NCBI GenBank assembly: GCA_027717925.1
Contig: JALLON010000016.1
Span: forward strand, 1 to 20,099
Direction of reading: 5' to 3'
Length of the DNA stretch: 20,099 bases
From: Acidobacteria bacterium AH-259-G07
GTDB lineage: Bacteria > Acidobacteriota > UBA6911 > RPQK01 > JADFOI01
The position numbers and the translations under genes were made by a program. The notes under the pieces were generated by a model. It searched no databases, was not told where the DNA came from, and was given only the letters and a program-made list of their open reading frames with translations. Below, piece after piece: positions 1 to 6,913 of the stretch. Position 1 is the first letter of the stretch. The number at the start of each line of letters is the position of its first letter.

Positions 1-1
1 T

Positions 2-529
2 ATGGAGTTTGTGGATGAACATCGATTCGATATCTATGTTTTTGACTCAGCCGCTACGGGTCACCTCTTGAATTTCCTGGCCATGCCGGAGCTTGTTCGG
101 GAGTGGCTGAAAATGATTTTCCGTTTACAAATCAAGTATCAAAGTGTGATCGGCCTGAACCGGGTGGCTGAAGACCTTCTGGATCTTTCGAAAAAGATGC
201 GCCGGGTGCAGCGTATTCTCACCGATCCGGAACGGTGTGAGTTTATTGCGGTGACGATTCCAGAGATCATGGGGATCAAAGAACTGGATCGTCTGCTCAG
301 GGGTATTACCGATCTTAAAATCCCCGGCTCCAACGTGGTCGTGAATATGGTGAGGCCTGACATTGACTGTCACTTTTGCCAGGTTAAGCGTCACGGTGAA
401 CAGCGGTTGATTAAAAAACTTATTCGGGAGAAACAACCTGACTATCAGATTACTCAAGTACCCTTATTTAATGACCAAATCAAGGGGATAAAGAGCCTGA
501 ACAGATCGGGAGAGGTGTTGTATGCCTAG
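2..529 (+). CDS. ArsA/Get3-like ATPase, C-terminal part (5' end outside window)
   Basis: This is the 3' end of a P-loop ATPase of the ArsA/GET3 family; the Walker A half lies upstream of the window. The visible part opens with a Walker-B-like strand and the family motif DSAATGH (usually DTAPTGH), followed by the RLTDPERCEFIAVTIPE-type segment and a CxxC pair (C123, C126 of the visible part) like the zinc-binding pair of Get3. It aligns almost residue for residue with the second half of the ATPase at 4254-6440, so the two genes are paralogues. Get3 proteins shield hydrophobic membrane segments during delivery and ArsA proteins energise arsenite export; no arsenic-resistance gene is nearby, so a Get3-like chaperone role for hydrophobic shell proteins is my inference. 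The stop overlaps the next gene by 8 bases. The P of APTG is replaced by A here. Confidence 0.85.
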   Translation: MEFVDEHRFDIYVFDSAATGHLLNFLAMPELVREWLKMIFRLQIKYQSVIGLNRVAEDLLDLSKKMRRVQRILTDPERCEFIAVTIPEIMGIKELDRLLRGITDLKIPGSNVVVNMVRPDIDCHFCQVKRHGEQRLIKKLIREKQPDYQITQVPLFNDQIKGIKSLNRSGEVLYA

Positions 530-974
530 AGCAAGAAAAAGACCAACCCGCTTTGTCATTGCCAAGAATATGTCCGTTGAGCTTCCCCTGGTGAGTACGG
601 CTGTCCCATTGGTGAGCGGTGTATTACCCCGCATGGGGGCCGAAATACCACTTGTCACCAAAAAAATAGGATTGGTTTCCGCCCAGATCCCTCTGGTGAG
701 CGCCCACATTCCCAAGACACTGCCCAGGCACTGGGGTTTTCTCCCCTCGAGACACTGGGGCAGAACAGGACTCCCAACTGAGCGCAGACGAACGGTAAAA
801 CGGCCTACGGACATCGGACTACTCAGGTTTCTGGGGAAGGTGTTGACGGCCCCGATCCAGCCCCTGGTTGCCGCTGGAGAGATTGGCAAGGTGGTTGAAA
901 GGCAGGCCGGGCCGGGACTTAAATACGAAAAACAAGAAGCCCTTTTGAAAGAGCTTGAGGAATTAGAGAAATAA
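522..974 (+). CDS. Heptad PLVS-repeat protein with GvpG-like C-terminus
   Basis: A 150-residue protein in two parts. Residues about 20-64 are six consecutive seven-residue units with consensus x-[IVL]-P-L-V-S-x (ELPLVST, AVPLVSG, VLPRMGA, EIPLVTK, KIGLVSA, QIPLVSA), followed by a double RHWG motif at about 69-80. Residues about 99-150 (LLRFLGKVLTAPIQPL, then IGKVVERQ and a charged LLKELEELEK helix) resemble GvpG, a small helical gas-vesicle assembly protein, in length, order and the L-T-x-P-x-x-P-L signature. That match is from memory of the family, so it is probable, not certain. The short hydrophobic repeats could form extended beta structure, but this is inference. It starts inside the end of the ArsA-like gene (8-base overlap), which implies translational coupling. 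It could be an unrelated coiled-coil protein. Confidence 0.65.
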   Translation: MPRARKRPTRFVIAKNMSVELPLVSTAVPLVSGVLPRMGAEIPLVTKKIGLVSAQIPLVSAHIPKTLPRHWGFLPSRHWGRTGLPTERRRTVKRPTDIGLLRFLGKVLTAPIQPLVAAGEIGKVVERQAGPGLKYEKQEALLKELEELEK

Positions 975-983
975 GAGTGAGTT

Positions 984-1268
984 ATGCCTAGAAGACCAGC
1001 ATGGACAAAAGTCTCAAAGGAGGACATAGCCAAGGATACAACCTTGGTAACCTGTGCCTTCTGTAAGGGCAGAGGCATAGACCCCTATGGACTGTCGCCT
1101 CTTTCTAACTGTGTCGCTTGTGGCGGGAGGAGAACGGTCCTGGTAAGAGAGCCCTACGAGACCTGCCCGGTCTGTGAAGGCACCGGCCTTTATTTCCGCA
1201 GCCATTTGTACTGCTGGACATGCCATGGCAAGGGCGTGATCCACGTTAAGAGCAAAGGCGTGAACTAG
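984..1268 (+). CDS. J-domain-less DnaJ-type zinc-finger protein (4 CxxC motifs)
   Basis: A 94-residue protein made almost wholly of a DnaJ-like cysteine-rich region. Four CxxC motifs are visible: CAFCKGRG, CVACGG, CPVCEGTG and CWTCHGKG, in the order expected for two zinc centres. There is no J domain (no HPD) and no DnaJ C-terminal substrate domain. In DnaJ this region binds zinc and helps Hsp70 lock onto substrate; a matching DnaK lies at 12301-14056. The spacer REPYETCPVC recurs in the three other zinc-finger proteins of this window (1636, 8631, 16588). The gene sits 9 bases after the GvpG-like gene and 1 base before a GvpA-like gene, so it is probably co-translated with the shell protein. 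Function as a shell-protein chaperone or scaffold is inference. Confidence 0.85.
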   Translation: MPRRPAWTKVSKEDIAKDTTLVTCAFCKGRGIDPYGLSPLSNCVACGGRRTVLVREPYETCPVCEGTGLYFRSHLYCWTCHGKGVIHVKSKGVN

Positions 1269-1269
1269 G

Positions 1270-1620
1270 ATGGCTTTGGAAGCAGTACAAGAGCGATCGG
1301 GCGGGACGTTAGTTGATCTGGTTGATCGCATCCTGGACAAAGGGTTGGTGATCAATGCAGATATTACGGTCTCTGTGGTGGGTGTGGAACTGTTGGGGAT
1401 CAAGATCCGGGCGGCGCTGGCATCCTTCGAGACAGCGGCCAGGTACGGATTGGAATTCCCCAGTGGAACCAATGTGGAAACTGCAGCCTGGAAAGAGGCG
1501 ACTATAGCCAAAGAGAACTGCCCCCAGTGCGATAAGCGGGTGCCCATAGAAGAGCTTATCAGCCAAGGCTGCCCCTGGTGCGGCTGGATAAGCGCGAAAG
1601 CAAGGGCAGTAACGAATTAG
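1270..1620 (+). CDS. GvpA/J-family gas vesicle shell protein with C-terminal zinc ribbon
   Basis: A 116-residue protein. Residues 13-60 are a GvpA/J/M/S-type domain: TLVDLVDRILDKG, then VINADITVSVVGVELLGIKIRAALASFET, the amphipathic helix-strand-strand-helix core that polymerises into gas vesicle ribs. The ADITVSV wording is closer to the J/S-type minor proteins than to the main GvpA. GvpA proteins usually end soon after the second helix; here a linker leads to a zinc ribbon (C84, C87, C101, C104; CPQC and CPWCGW). The same ribbon ends the fusion protein at 11156-12301, so it is a shared tag. Start ATG lies 1 base after the preceding stop. Whether this protein forms a gas-filled shell, caps it, or only nucleates it cannot be read from the sequence. 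Confidence 0.88.
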   Translation: MALEAVQERSGGTLVDLVDRILDKGLVINADITVSVVGVELLGIKIRAALASFETAARYGLEFPSGTNVETAAWKEATIAKENCPQCDKRVPIEELISQGCPWCGWISAKARAVTN

Positions 1621-1635
1621 AAGGAGACCTGTTGA

Positions 1636-2133
1636 TTGCGATTTGAGTTCAAGCATATTGACAAACAAGCCCTGAGGCAGCACCAGCGATCGACACGCTC
1701 GGAAACTGATTGGAGCGACCAGGGGATAATCTGGGAATCGGTGAAGATACAGCCTGAAGCGGCTGTGGAGGAACCGCGGCAACCGACAGCAGCACCTGTC
1801 GAACTCTTTAGAGATGAGGTATACGATTGCGCATTTTGCAAGGGCACCGGTGAAAAGCCGAGAGGTGCTGTTTGCTCGGCCTGCAAAGGGAAAAAACAGA
1901 TTCGTCTGACCCCACCGGTGGTCAAATGTGCTGCCTGTAAGGGTAGAGGTGAGGAGCGTCCACGCACCAATATCACCTGTACGCCGTGTCGGGGGACGGG
2001 CTGGATTGCCGTTAGGGAACCGATTGAAAAGTGTGAGGCCTGCCGGGGCCGGGGAAGGACGTCCGGCAGCAACCTTCCCTGTGTCAGGTGCAAGGGGGCG
2101 GGAGTCGTAACCATCAAAATAGGAGGGTACTAG
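1636..2133 (+). CDS. J-domain-less DnaJ-type zinc-finger protein (6 CxxC motifs)
   Basis: The start is TTG at 1636, supported by AAGGAGA at 1621-1627 and by the previous stop at 1618-1620. The N-terminal 60 residues are charged and of no recognised fold. The rest carries six CxxC units of the CxxCxGxG type (CAFCKGTG, CSACKGKK, CAACKGRG, CTPCRGTG, CEACRGRG, CVRCKGAG). That is one pair more than the four of a normal DnaJ zinc region, with no J domain. The REPIEKC spacer is the same family signature as in the proteins at 984, 8631 and 16588. It follows the GvpA-like gene by 15 bases. The likely role is holding unfolded or hydrophobic protein, by analogy with the DnaJ zinc region; this is inferred, not shown. 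Confidence 0.82.
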   Translation: MRFEFKHIDKQALRQHQRSTRSETDWSDQGIIWESVKIQPEAAVEEPRQPTAAPVELFRDEVYDCAFCKGTGEKPRGAVCSACKGKKQIRLTPPVVKCAACKGRGEERPRTNITCTPCRGTGWIAVREPIEKCEACRGRGRTSGSNLPCVRCKGAGVVTIKIGGY

Positions 2134-2135
2134 TT

Positions 2136-2327
2136 ATGCCAAATTTGACAAAGCGTGAAAGAGAGATTCTCGAAATCGTGAAGAAACTAGGGATGGCACA
2201 TCCAAGAGAGATCTCCCAGATGATGGGGATCTCCGCGGGATATGCTGAGCAGCTCTGCCGCGATCTGGTGTGGCAGAGGGAACTAGTTCGTAGAGGGCTA
2301 CGCTTTGAAGTAGCGCCTACGGGCTAA
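2136..2327 (+). CDS. Small winged-helix (wHTH) protein
   Basis: A 63-residue protein. I start it at ATG 2136, 9 bases after GGAGGG (2121-2126), and not at the upstream in-frame ATG, which lies inside the zinc-finger gene. It reads as a compact winged helix: a first helix (REREILEIVKKLG), a second (AHPREISQMMG), the recognition helix SAGYAEQLCRDLVWQREL and a short wing. The signature S-x-x-Y-x-x-x-L-C-x-x-L recurs in the wHTH proteins at 3400, 15187, 16009, 16382 and 17242, so it belongs to a local paralogue family. Such domains usually bind DNA, but the very small size and the multiplicity also allow a protein-binding role. It follows the zinc-finger gene by 2 bases. Confidence 0.75.
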   Translation: MPNLTKREREILEIVKKLGMAHPREISQMMGISAGYAEQLCRDLVWQRELVRRGLRFEVAPTG

Positions 2328-2355
2328 TCGCCTAACCAACAAAGGAGGTGAACAA

Positions 2356-2653
2356 ATGGCGAGACCTGAGTATCTGGAAACGTATAAGCAGGAGTCGAAA
2401 GAACGCGCCGGGAAGAACCTTGAGAAGGTGAAGGATGAAAAGGCGGAGTTCAAGGAAAGAGGGCAGGAGTTTCAGGAGTGGCTTGAGGCAAACCGGGAAG
2501 ATGCCAAAAAGCACACGGATGAGTCCGGAGAACGATTGAAGGAGTTTCAAGAGTGGCTTAAGGCAAACCGGGAAGATGCCAAAAAGTACACCGAGTGAGT
2601 CCGGAGAAAGATTGAAGGAATGGAATAGGACGGTGGGCAAACCCGCCTCCTGA
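2356..2653 (+). CDS. 25-residue-repeat helical protein, frameshifted near its 3' end
   Basis: ATG at 2356 follows AAAGGAGGTG at 2341-2350, a strong ribosome site. The protein is highly charged and helical. Two 25-residue repeats of the form EFQEWLxANREDAKKxT (residues 38-62 and from 63) are coded by 75-bp DNA repeats. The open frame stops at 2596-2598 (80 aa) just where the third unit should begin: CACACGGATGAGTCC in unit 1 corresponds to TACACCGAGTGAGTCC, which has one extra base. Removing it restores DESGERLKE and a short tail ending at TGA 2651-2653. So the gene is either recently truncated or carries a sequencing error. I see no relation to a known Gvp family, although repeated helical segments recall GvpC in principle only. 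Confidence 0.7.
2467..2617 (+). repeat. Two 75-bp tandem repeats
   Basis: Two direct 75-bp units (2467-2541 and 2542-2617, the second with one extra base) code for the 25-residue helical repeat EFQEWLxANREDAKK. A degenerate third unit begins at about 2618. The nucleotide identity between the units is high, so the duplication is probably recent. Confidence 0.85.
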
Positions 2654-2701
2654 TTCCACAATCTGGCTTGCTGCTCCTGTTACCACGAGACGGATTAACT
2701 G

Positions 2702-2947
2702 TTGACTGGAACAAGAAAGGACCATTTCGAGCTGGGTATAAAGCTCAGTGCTCGGGGGAAGTATGCGGAAGCGGTGAAGGAATACGAGCAAGTCGGAACA
2801 AATGACCCAAACTTCAATCAGGCACAGACGAATCTGAAGTGGATCTCTTACTGGACGGGCTTGATGCGCGATAAGTCCATTTCGGGCGATAAGAATCGGC
2901 GGAAGCCACAGAAACTGCTTTCTCAAAGGCTCATCAAGAAGCGCTAG
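2702..2947 (+). CDS. Short TPR-like protein
   Basis: Starts at TTG 2702, the only sensible start in this frame; the ribosome site is poor, so the start is uncertain. Residues about 7-45 (HFELGIKLSARGKYAEAVKEYEQV, then DPNFNQAQTNLKWI) have the pattern of one tetratricopeptide repeat, a helix-turn-helix that mediates protein-protein contacts. The remaining 35 residues are basic with no clear repeat, so it may be the truncated stump of a longer TPR protein. It ends 2 bases before the AbrB-like gene. The 50 bases before it hold no gene. Confidence 0.55.
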   Translation: MTGTRKDHFELGIKLSARGKYAEAVKEYEQVGTNDPNFNQAQTNLKWISYWTGLMRDKSISGDKNRRKPQKLLSQRLIKKR

Positions 2948-2949
2948 AT

Positions 2950-3399
2950 ATGGCACTATGTCGAGCCTTCAGTAAGGTAGATGAGGAGGGACGTATCACC
3001 CTCCCCAGCAATGTTCGGGGCTTGGTGGGGGTTGAACCGAATGAGATTCTGATTATCAATGCGCTGAGGATCGAGGGTACGACCCGCTATCCCCATGCCG
3101 TCCTCTTCTTGCCGGATCAGCCTCCCGCGCTTTCGTCGCTTGAAGTAGTGATGGAGAAAGCCCAGGGAATCGTCGACGGAAGAGGCCAAATTATTCTGCC
3201 GCCAAGTGTTCTGGAGGAGATGCGTCTGGACCATGGCTACCGGGTTGAGATGAAGGTTCAAGGTTCACACAACCAGCACTGGGTGGTGCTTTACAATCGG
3301 GGACCGTGGAGAGAAACAACTGTGCGCCAGCGCATGGGCGTAGCTAGGGGAAAGCCGGCTGAGGAGAAAAAGCATAAGGCACAGGTCTGGGAGTACTAG
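2950..3399 (+). CDS. Tandem AbrB/SpoVT-type swapped-hairpin protein
   Basis: A 149-residue protein with two similar beta-hairpin units: residues 7-45 (SKVDEEGRITLPSNVRGLVG, then EPNEILIINALR) and residues about 75-105 (GIVDGRGQIILPPSVLEEM, then LDHGYRVEMKV). Each has the D-x-x-GRI-LP signature of AbrB/MazE/SpoVT transcription factors, which normally dimerise by swapping hairpins; two units in one chain could form the fold without a partner. Such proteins bind DNA, so a local regulator is the simplest idea. No toxin gene is adjacent, which argues against an antitoxin. The basic C-terminus (GKPAEEKKHK) is unstructured. It starts 2 bases after the TPR gene stop and abuts the next ATG exactly. 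Its two-domain layout recalls MraZ, but it has no cell-division context. Confidence 0.7.
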   Translation: MALCRAFSKVDEEGRITLPSNVRGLVGVEPNEILIINALRIEGTTRYPHAVLFLPDQPPALSSLEVVMEKAQGIVDGRGQIILPPSVLEEMRLDHGYRVEMKVQGSHNQHWVVLYNRGPWRETTVRQRMGVARGKPAEEKKHKAQVWEY

Positions 3400-3648
3400 A
3401 TGAAATATAGTACTCGACAGTCAATTGTGGCCAGTGAGAGGGATGCATTGGAGGTCATTCGCGAACTGGGTTTGACCAATGCGGAAGAGGTTGGTAAAGA
3501 ACTGGGGTTCTCTGCAGAGTATACAGCGATCCTGATCAGATCTCTCCATAAACAGGGTTACGTGAGAGGAACATCGCTAACCGGCTATGAGGTCACAGAG
3601 AAAGGAAAGGCATTTGTGGCCCAATTAGCCAAAGAGAGAGGAGCATAG
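3400..3648 (+). CDS. Small winged-helix protein with KYST-type N-terminal tag
   Basis: An 82-residue wHTH protein. ATG directly follows the stop of the AbrB-like gene. The domain runs from residue 12 to 76: helices SERDALEVIRELG and NAEEVGKELG, the recognition helix SAEYTAILIRSLHKQGYV and a wing with YEVTEKGKAF, the typical end of a winged helix. It is a paralogue of the proteins at 2136, 16009 and 16382. The first residues MKYSTRQ echo the KYSTG/KHSTG motif repeated four times in the next protein (3650-3856), which suggests the two act together. DNA binding is likely for the fold but unproven. Confidence 0.75.
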   Translation: MKYSTRQSIVASERDALEVIRELGLTNAEEVGKELGFSAEYTAILIRSLHKQGYVRGTSLTGYEVTEKGKAFVAQLAKERGA

Positions 3649-3649
3649 C

Positions 3650-3856
3650 ATGGGCATCAAGTATTCAACAGGCAGAGGTACAAAAGTCAAACACTCCACA
3701 GGGAGCGAGTTTGTTGATCTGGAAAAGCGGAGGAAAAAATATTTCTTGATTAAACACTCGACAGGCAAAGATGCTGCTATCAAGCACGTGACTGGTGTTG
3801 AGTTTGACTTAAAACGGTATGAAGAGATGGCGAAAAAAGAGCCTGAAGAGGCTTGA
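3650..3856 (+). CDS. KHSTG-repeat small protein (31-residue duplication)
   Basis: A 68-residue basic protein that I do not recognise. The motif [IV]K[YH][SV]TG occurs four times, at residues 3, 13, 34 and 44. The spacing shows a 31-residue tandem duplication: the motif pairs 3/34 and 13/44, and the following EF at 20/51 with a charged helix (DLEKRRKK versus DLKRYEEMAKK), all lie 31 residues apart. It begins 1 base after the preceding wHTH stop, after GAGAGGAG, and that wHTH protein starts with the related MKYSTRQ. Short repeated ST-G motifs could be binding or modification sites, but nothing proves it. About 125 bases without a gene follow (3857-3981); I see nothing clear in them. Confidence 0.65.
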   Translation: MGIKYSTGRGTKVKHSTGSEFVDLEKRRKKYFLIKHSTGKDAAIKHVTGVEFDLKRYEEMAKKEPEEA

Positions 3857-3981
3857 AAAAAGGGGAAAGAAGGTTAAAACACCGACGGAGTGAGGTAATA
3901 CCACTCCCGGCGATGAGTGAGTGGTCTGATCGATGAGCGGGACCTGGAAATCTATCAAGACAATAAACGCTGGAGGTAGGT

Positions 3982-4254
3982 ATGGCAACCCCTGATGAAA
4001 AAATAGTTCTAAAGATCATTGAAGAGGAGGGGGGTGAGTGCAAGGAGGGGATGATCATAAAAAAGATGGGACTTCGGCGCGATTATTTGAGGATTATCCT
4101 CCAGTCCATGGGCTACAGAGACCTCATTGACTACTTCAGAGATGGAAGATGCAGAATTGCCGACAAGGGCTGGCAAGCATTAGGGAAGAGTCCTCAATAT
4201 GGCCCCGTTGAAAGGTGGTTGGCTGATTATAATCGGAAAAAAAATGAGGAATAA
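3982..4254 (+). CDS. Small winged-helix protein (divergent member)
   Basis: A 90-residue protein. ATG 3982 is preceded by GGAGG at 3972-3976. It has the same plan as the other small wHTH proteins: DEKIVLKIIEEEGG, then EGMIIKKMG, the recognition helix RRDYLRIILQSMGYRDLI and a wing (RDGRCRIADKGWQALG). A 20-residue tail follows. It is more divergent, lacking the L-C pair. Its stop overlaps the ATG of the ArsA-like gene by one base (TAATG), so the two are probably translationally coupled. It is probably a DNA-binding regulator or an adaptor; neither is shown. Confidence 0.75.
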   Translation: MATPDEKIVLKIIEEEGGECKEGMIIKKMGLRRDYLRIILQSMGYRDLIDYFRDGRCRIADKGWQALGKSPQYGPVERWLADYNRKKNEE

Positions 4255-6440
4255 TGTATGCAATGGAACATGATATTTCAACAGTGTCCCCAGAAACTCC
4301 TGCCCAAGTAAGTGCCCGTACGCCTGACGGAGCACCCAGCTTTTTAGCAAACGAAAATATTCGGCTTATCATTTTTGGCGGTAAGGGGGGCACCGGTAAA
4401 ACCACATCCTCTTGCGCTACCGCTACCTATCTGGCGCGTATCTATCCCGAAAAAGGATTTCTGGTGGTGTCCAGCGACCCGGCCCATTCGCTGGCAGATA
4501 GTCTGAACTGTCCCATAGGCAGTTCTTTGACCCCTGTCCGCGGTTTGCCCAATCTCTGGGCTATCGAGATGGACTCAAAGATGATGCTGGAGAAGTTCAA
4601 GAAGAAGCACCGGCACCACATTGAAAACCTTTCCAATATGGCATACTCCAGCGACCAGATCGATATCCGGGATTTTCTCAGTTTCAAACTCCCCGGAATG
4701 GAAGAGATGATGGTCCTTCTGGAGATTGTGAAGTTGCTGCGTTTCGGCATACTCCGAAAATGGGAATACGATACGGTCATCTGGGACACAGCCCCCACCG
4801 GGCACACCTTGCGACTGCTGAAACTTCCGGGGAAACTGCTGGAATGGATTGGCATCTTCAAGATGTCATCAAGCAGGCACAAGGTGGTTGCAACCGGTGC
4901 AGCGTCGTTGGGCTTCCGGATTCCCGGACGGTCTCCTCCCAAGGGAAATGTAAATAAATTTATCGATATGCTCTCCCATGAGCTGGAGAAGCTCCTGGCA
5001 ATCTTGAAAGACCCGCAACAGAGCGAGTTTGTCCCGGTCACCATCCCAGAGGCCATGGGCATTGAGGAGACAGAAAAATTGCTCGACACTTTGAATGGTC
5101 AAGAGATAGCTGTTGAAAATATCATTGTCAATCGGATCGGTTCCAACCAAGACTGTCCCTTTTGTTTAAATCGTGAAAAGGACCATAAAATTGGTCTACG
5201 TGAGATCGATTCGAGGTTTTTCCACTATAACATCATCCGGGTCCCTGTGTTTGCCCACGAGGTGCGGGGTGAGACCACGCTTCTGAACTATGCTGCGGCT
5301 CTGCTCGGTGAGTATTTTGAAGACGGTGGTGATGGTCAAATGCCAGCTTCTGTTCAGGAACCTCCCTTCCCCACGGGAACGATGGTGGACCTATTGGAGA
5401 AGAAATTCCAGTTCCTCATCTTCGGTGGCAAGGGTGGTGTAGGAAAGACAACCGTATCGGCGTCAACGGCTCTTGCTTTAGCCTTCAGCAATCCTGACAA
5501 GCGGATACTGGTTTTCTCAACTGACCCGGCCCACTCCTTGACCGATAGTTTTCATCAGCCCATTGGTGACAAAATTACGCGCATTCAAGGGGTTGATAAT
5601 CTTTACGCTCTGGAAATCGATGGGGCGCGGCTCTATGAAGAATTTCGCGAGGACTATCAGAATACCATTCAGGCAGCGTTTCAAGTATGGCGGGAGAGGA
5701 ATGTTATCAGCACGCGCCAATGGAAATTGGATTTTGATGAAAAGGTAATGACCAAGTTTGTAGACACGTACCCGCCGGGATTGGAAGAAGTCTTGGCGTT
5801 GGAGAACATTATGGAATCCGTTGATAAACACGAATTTGAGATTTATGTTCTTGATACGGCACCGACAGGTCACCTAATCCCGCTCTTGGAATTCCCTGAG
5901 CTGATCAGGGAGTGGCTGCGGGTCTCCTACCGGGCCATTCTCAAACATCACCGGGAGTATCCCGTGGAGGAGCTTGAGGTCATTGCGCAAAGAATCCTCT
6001 CCGGTCAGAAAACTGTTGTGAAGCTGAGGAAACGATTGACCGATCCGAAAATCAGCGAGTTTGTTGCGGTTACCATCCCGGAAGCCATGGGGTTGTTGGA
6101 GACAGAGGATTTGCTTGCCAGTATTAAACGATTGGGTATTCCCAATAGTCACACTGTTGTAAACATGATCGTACCTCCAACGAATTGCGATTTTTGCTCA
6201 GTAAAGAGTGCCGAACAGGCCGGCTATCTCAGGGATTTAGATGCGAAAGTCGGGGGTCCGGACTATGCCATTACCCAAGTTCCGCTCTTCCCTTACGAAA
6301 TCCGGGGGGTGGAGAACCTGAACAAGATAACAAAGCTTCTGTATGGTGTGAAGCAAAAAGAACCAGAAAGCCAAGATCCGAGGTCCAATGAACCAGGACC
6401 TGGTATCCAGGCTTCAAGTAATGAAAGGCGAATGCCATGA
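4254..6440 (+). CDS. Tandem-domain ArsA/Get3-like ATPase
   Basis: A 728-residue protein with two complete ArsA/GET3 ATPase halves. Half 1 has the deviant Walker A GGKGGTGKTT at 42-51, switch-like DPAHSLADS, DTAPTGH at 178-184 and CPFC at C301/C304. Half 2 has GGKGGVGKTT at 391-400, DPAHSLTDS, DTAPTGH from 534 and CDFC at C645/C648. The CxxC pairs match the position of the Get3 zinc-binding dimer motif. ArsA of arsenic resistance also has two halves but uses separate arsenite-binding cysteines, and no ars transporter or regulator is nearby. Get3 shields hydrophobic helices; here the client could be a Gvp shell protein or the membrane protein at 7919, which is inference. A second in-frame ATG at 4263 is an alternative start. 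It overlaps both neighbours (TAATG before, ATGA after). Half 2 is the closest relative of the fragment at 2-529. Confidence 0.92.
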   Translation: MYAMEHDISTVSPETPAQVSARTPDGAPSFLANENIRLIIFGGKGGTGKTTSSCATATYLARIYPEKGFLVVSSDPAHSLADSLNCPIGSSLTPVRGLPNLWAIEMDSKMMLEKFKKKHRHHIENLSNMAYSSDQIDIRDFLSFKLPGMEEMMVLLEIVKLLRFGILRKWEYDTVIWDTAPTGHTLRLLKLPGKLLEWIGIFKMSSSRHKVVATGAASLGFRIPGRSPPKGNVNKFIDMLSHELEKLLAILKDPQQSEFVPVTIPEAMGIEETEKLLDTLNGQEIAVENIIVNRIGSNQDCPFCLNREKDHKIGLREIDSRFFHYNIIRVPVFAHEVRGETTLLNYAAALLGEYFEDGGDGQMPASVQEPPFPTGTMVDLLEKKFQFLIFGGKGGVGKTTVSASTALALAFSNPDKRILVFSTDPAHSLTDSFHQPIGDKITRIQGVDNLYALEIDGARLYEEFREDYQNTIQAAFQVWRERNVISTRQWKLDFDEKVMTKFVDTYPPGLEEVLALENIMESVDKHEFEIYVLDTAPTGHLIPLLEFPELIREWLRVSYRAILKHHREYPVEELEVIAQRILSGQKTVVKLRKRLTDPKISEFVAVTIPEAMGLLETEDLLASIKRLGIPNSHTVVNMIVPPTNCDFCSVKSAEQAGYLRDLDAKVGGPDYAITQVPLFPYEIRGVENLNKITKLLYGVKQKEPESQDPRSNEPGPGIQASSNERRMP

Positions 6441-6850
6441 CAAAGACAGGTAAGGACGAACCGCTTCAGGCTCTAGAAGAGGAAGTCCTGAAGAAACGAG
6501 CTGAGATGTCCGAATTGCTGGAGAAAATCCAAGATATCCCGTCCCAGGTTACCGAGCAGTTGGGCAAAATATCTGACTTTGGAGAGTTGAAGAACATTGG
6601 CGATGCTGTTGTGGAGATGGAAAAAAACGTTGCCGAAAAGCGCGAATACATCCAGAGCAAGCTGCGTGATATTCAGGACGAAATGGAGGCATTTAAGAAG
6701 CTGGGGGAGAAGGCTGCGACTGAAGATGTTACACAAGAGATGAAGAATTTGGTTAAGCGGGTGAAAGAGAAAAAAGAATCTCTGGAGAAAGCCATCGAGG
6801 AGGTTCAGGAACTAAGATTACACTACAGCAAGATGTTTCTGGGGAAATGA
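6437..6850 (+). CDS. Coiled-coil protein
   Basis: A 137-residue protein, nearly all charged alpha helix with heptad leucines and valines: EEEVLKKRAEMSELLEKIQ, then a middle segment with FGELKNIGDAVVEMEKNV, then long KRVKEKKESLEKAIEEVQEL. It has no cysteine, membrane segment or signal. It overlaps the ArsA-like gene by ATGA, so it is co-translated, and is followed by the Hsp20 gene, whose own N-terminus is also coiled coil. Several gas vesicle clusters carry extra coiled-coil proteins, but I cannot tie it to a named one. Partner binding or a chaperone role is a reasonable guess. Confidence 0.75.
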   Translation: MTKTGKDEPLQALEEEVLKKRAEMSELLEKIQDIPSQVTEQLGKISDFGELKNIGDAVVEMEKNVAEKREYIQSKLRDIQDEMEAFKKLGEKAATEDVTQEMKNLVKRVKEKKESLEKAIEEVQELRLHYSKMFLGK

Positions 6851-6913
6851 AAGCGAGAATGGAGATTCAACGTCTTTCGTAAGACACTGATTGTTGAGTT
6901 GCGGAGTAGGTCT

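Noticed and set aside
984..1268. A true DnaJ co-chaperone
   Set aside because: No J domain, no HPD motif and no C-terminal substrate domains in any of the four zinc-finger genes.
2950..3399. MraZ or a MazE antitoxin
   Set aside because: Two AbrB-type hairpins are present, but no division genes (mraW, fts) or toxin gene are nearby.
4442..5089. Long minus-strand ORF opposite the ArsA-like gene
   Set aside because: It is a shadow of a strongly supported gene; its protein has no pattern. The same holds for the other minus-strand frames under coding genes.
4254..6440. Arsenite efflux ATPase ArsA of an ars operon
   Set aside because: The two-half layout fits, but no arsB, arsR, arsC or arsD lies nearby, and the CxxC pairs are at the Get3-type position. 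I keep only the family name.
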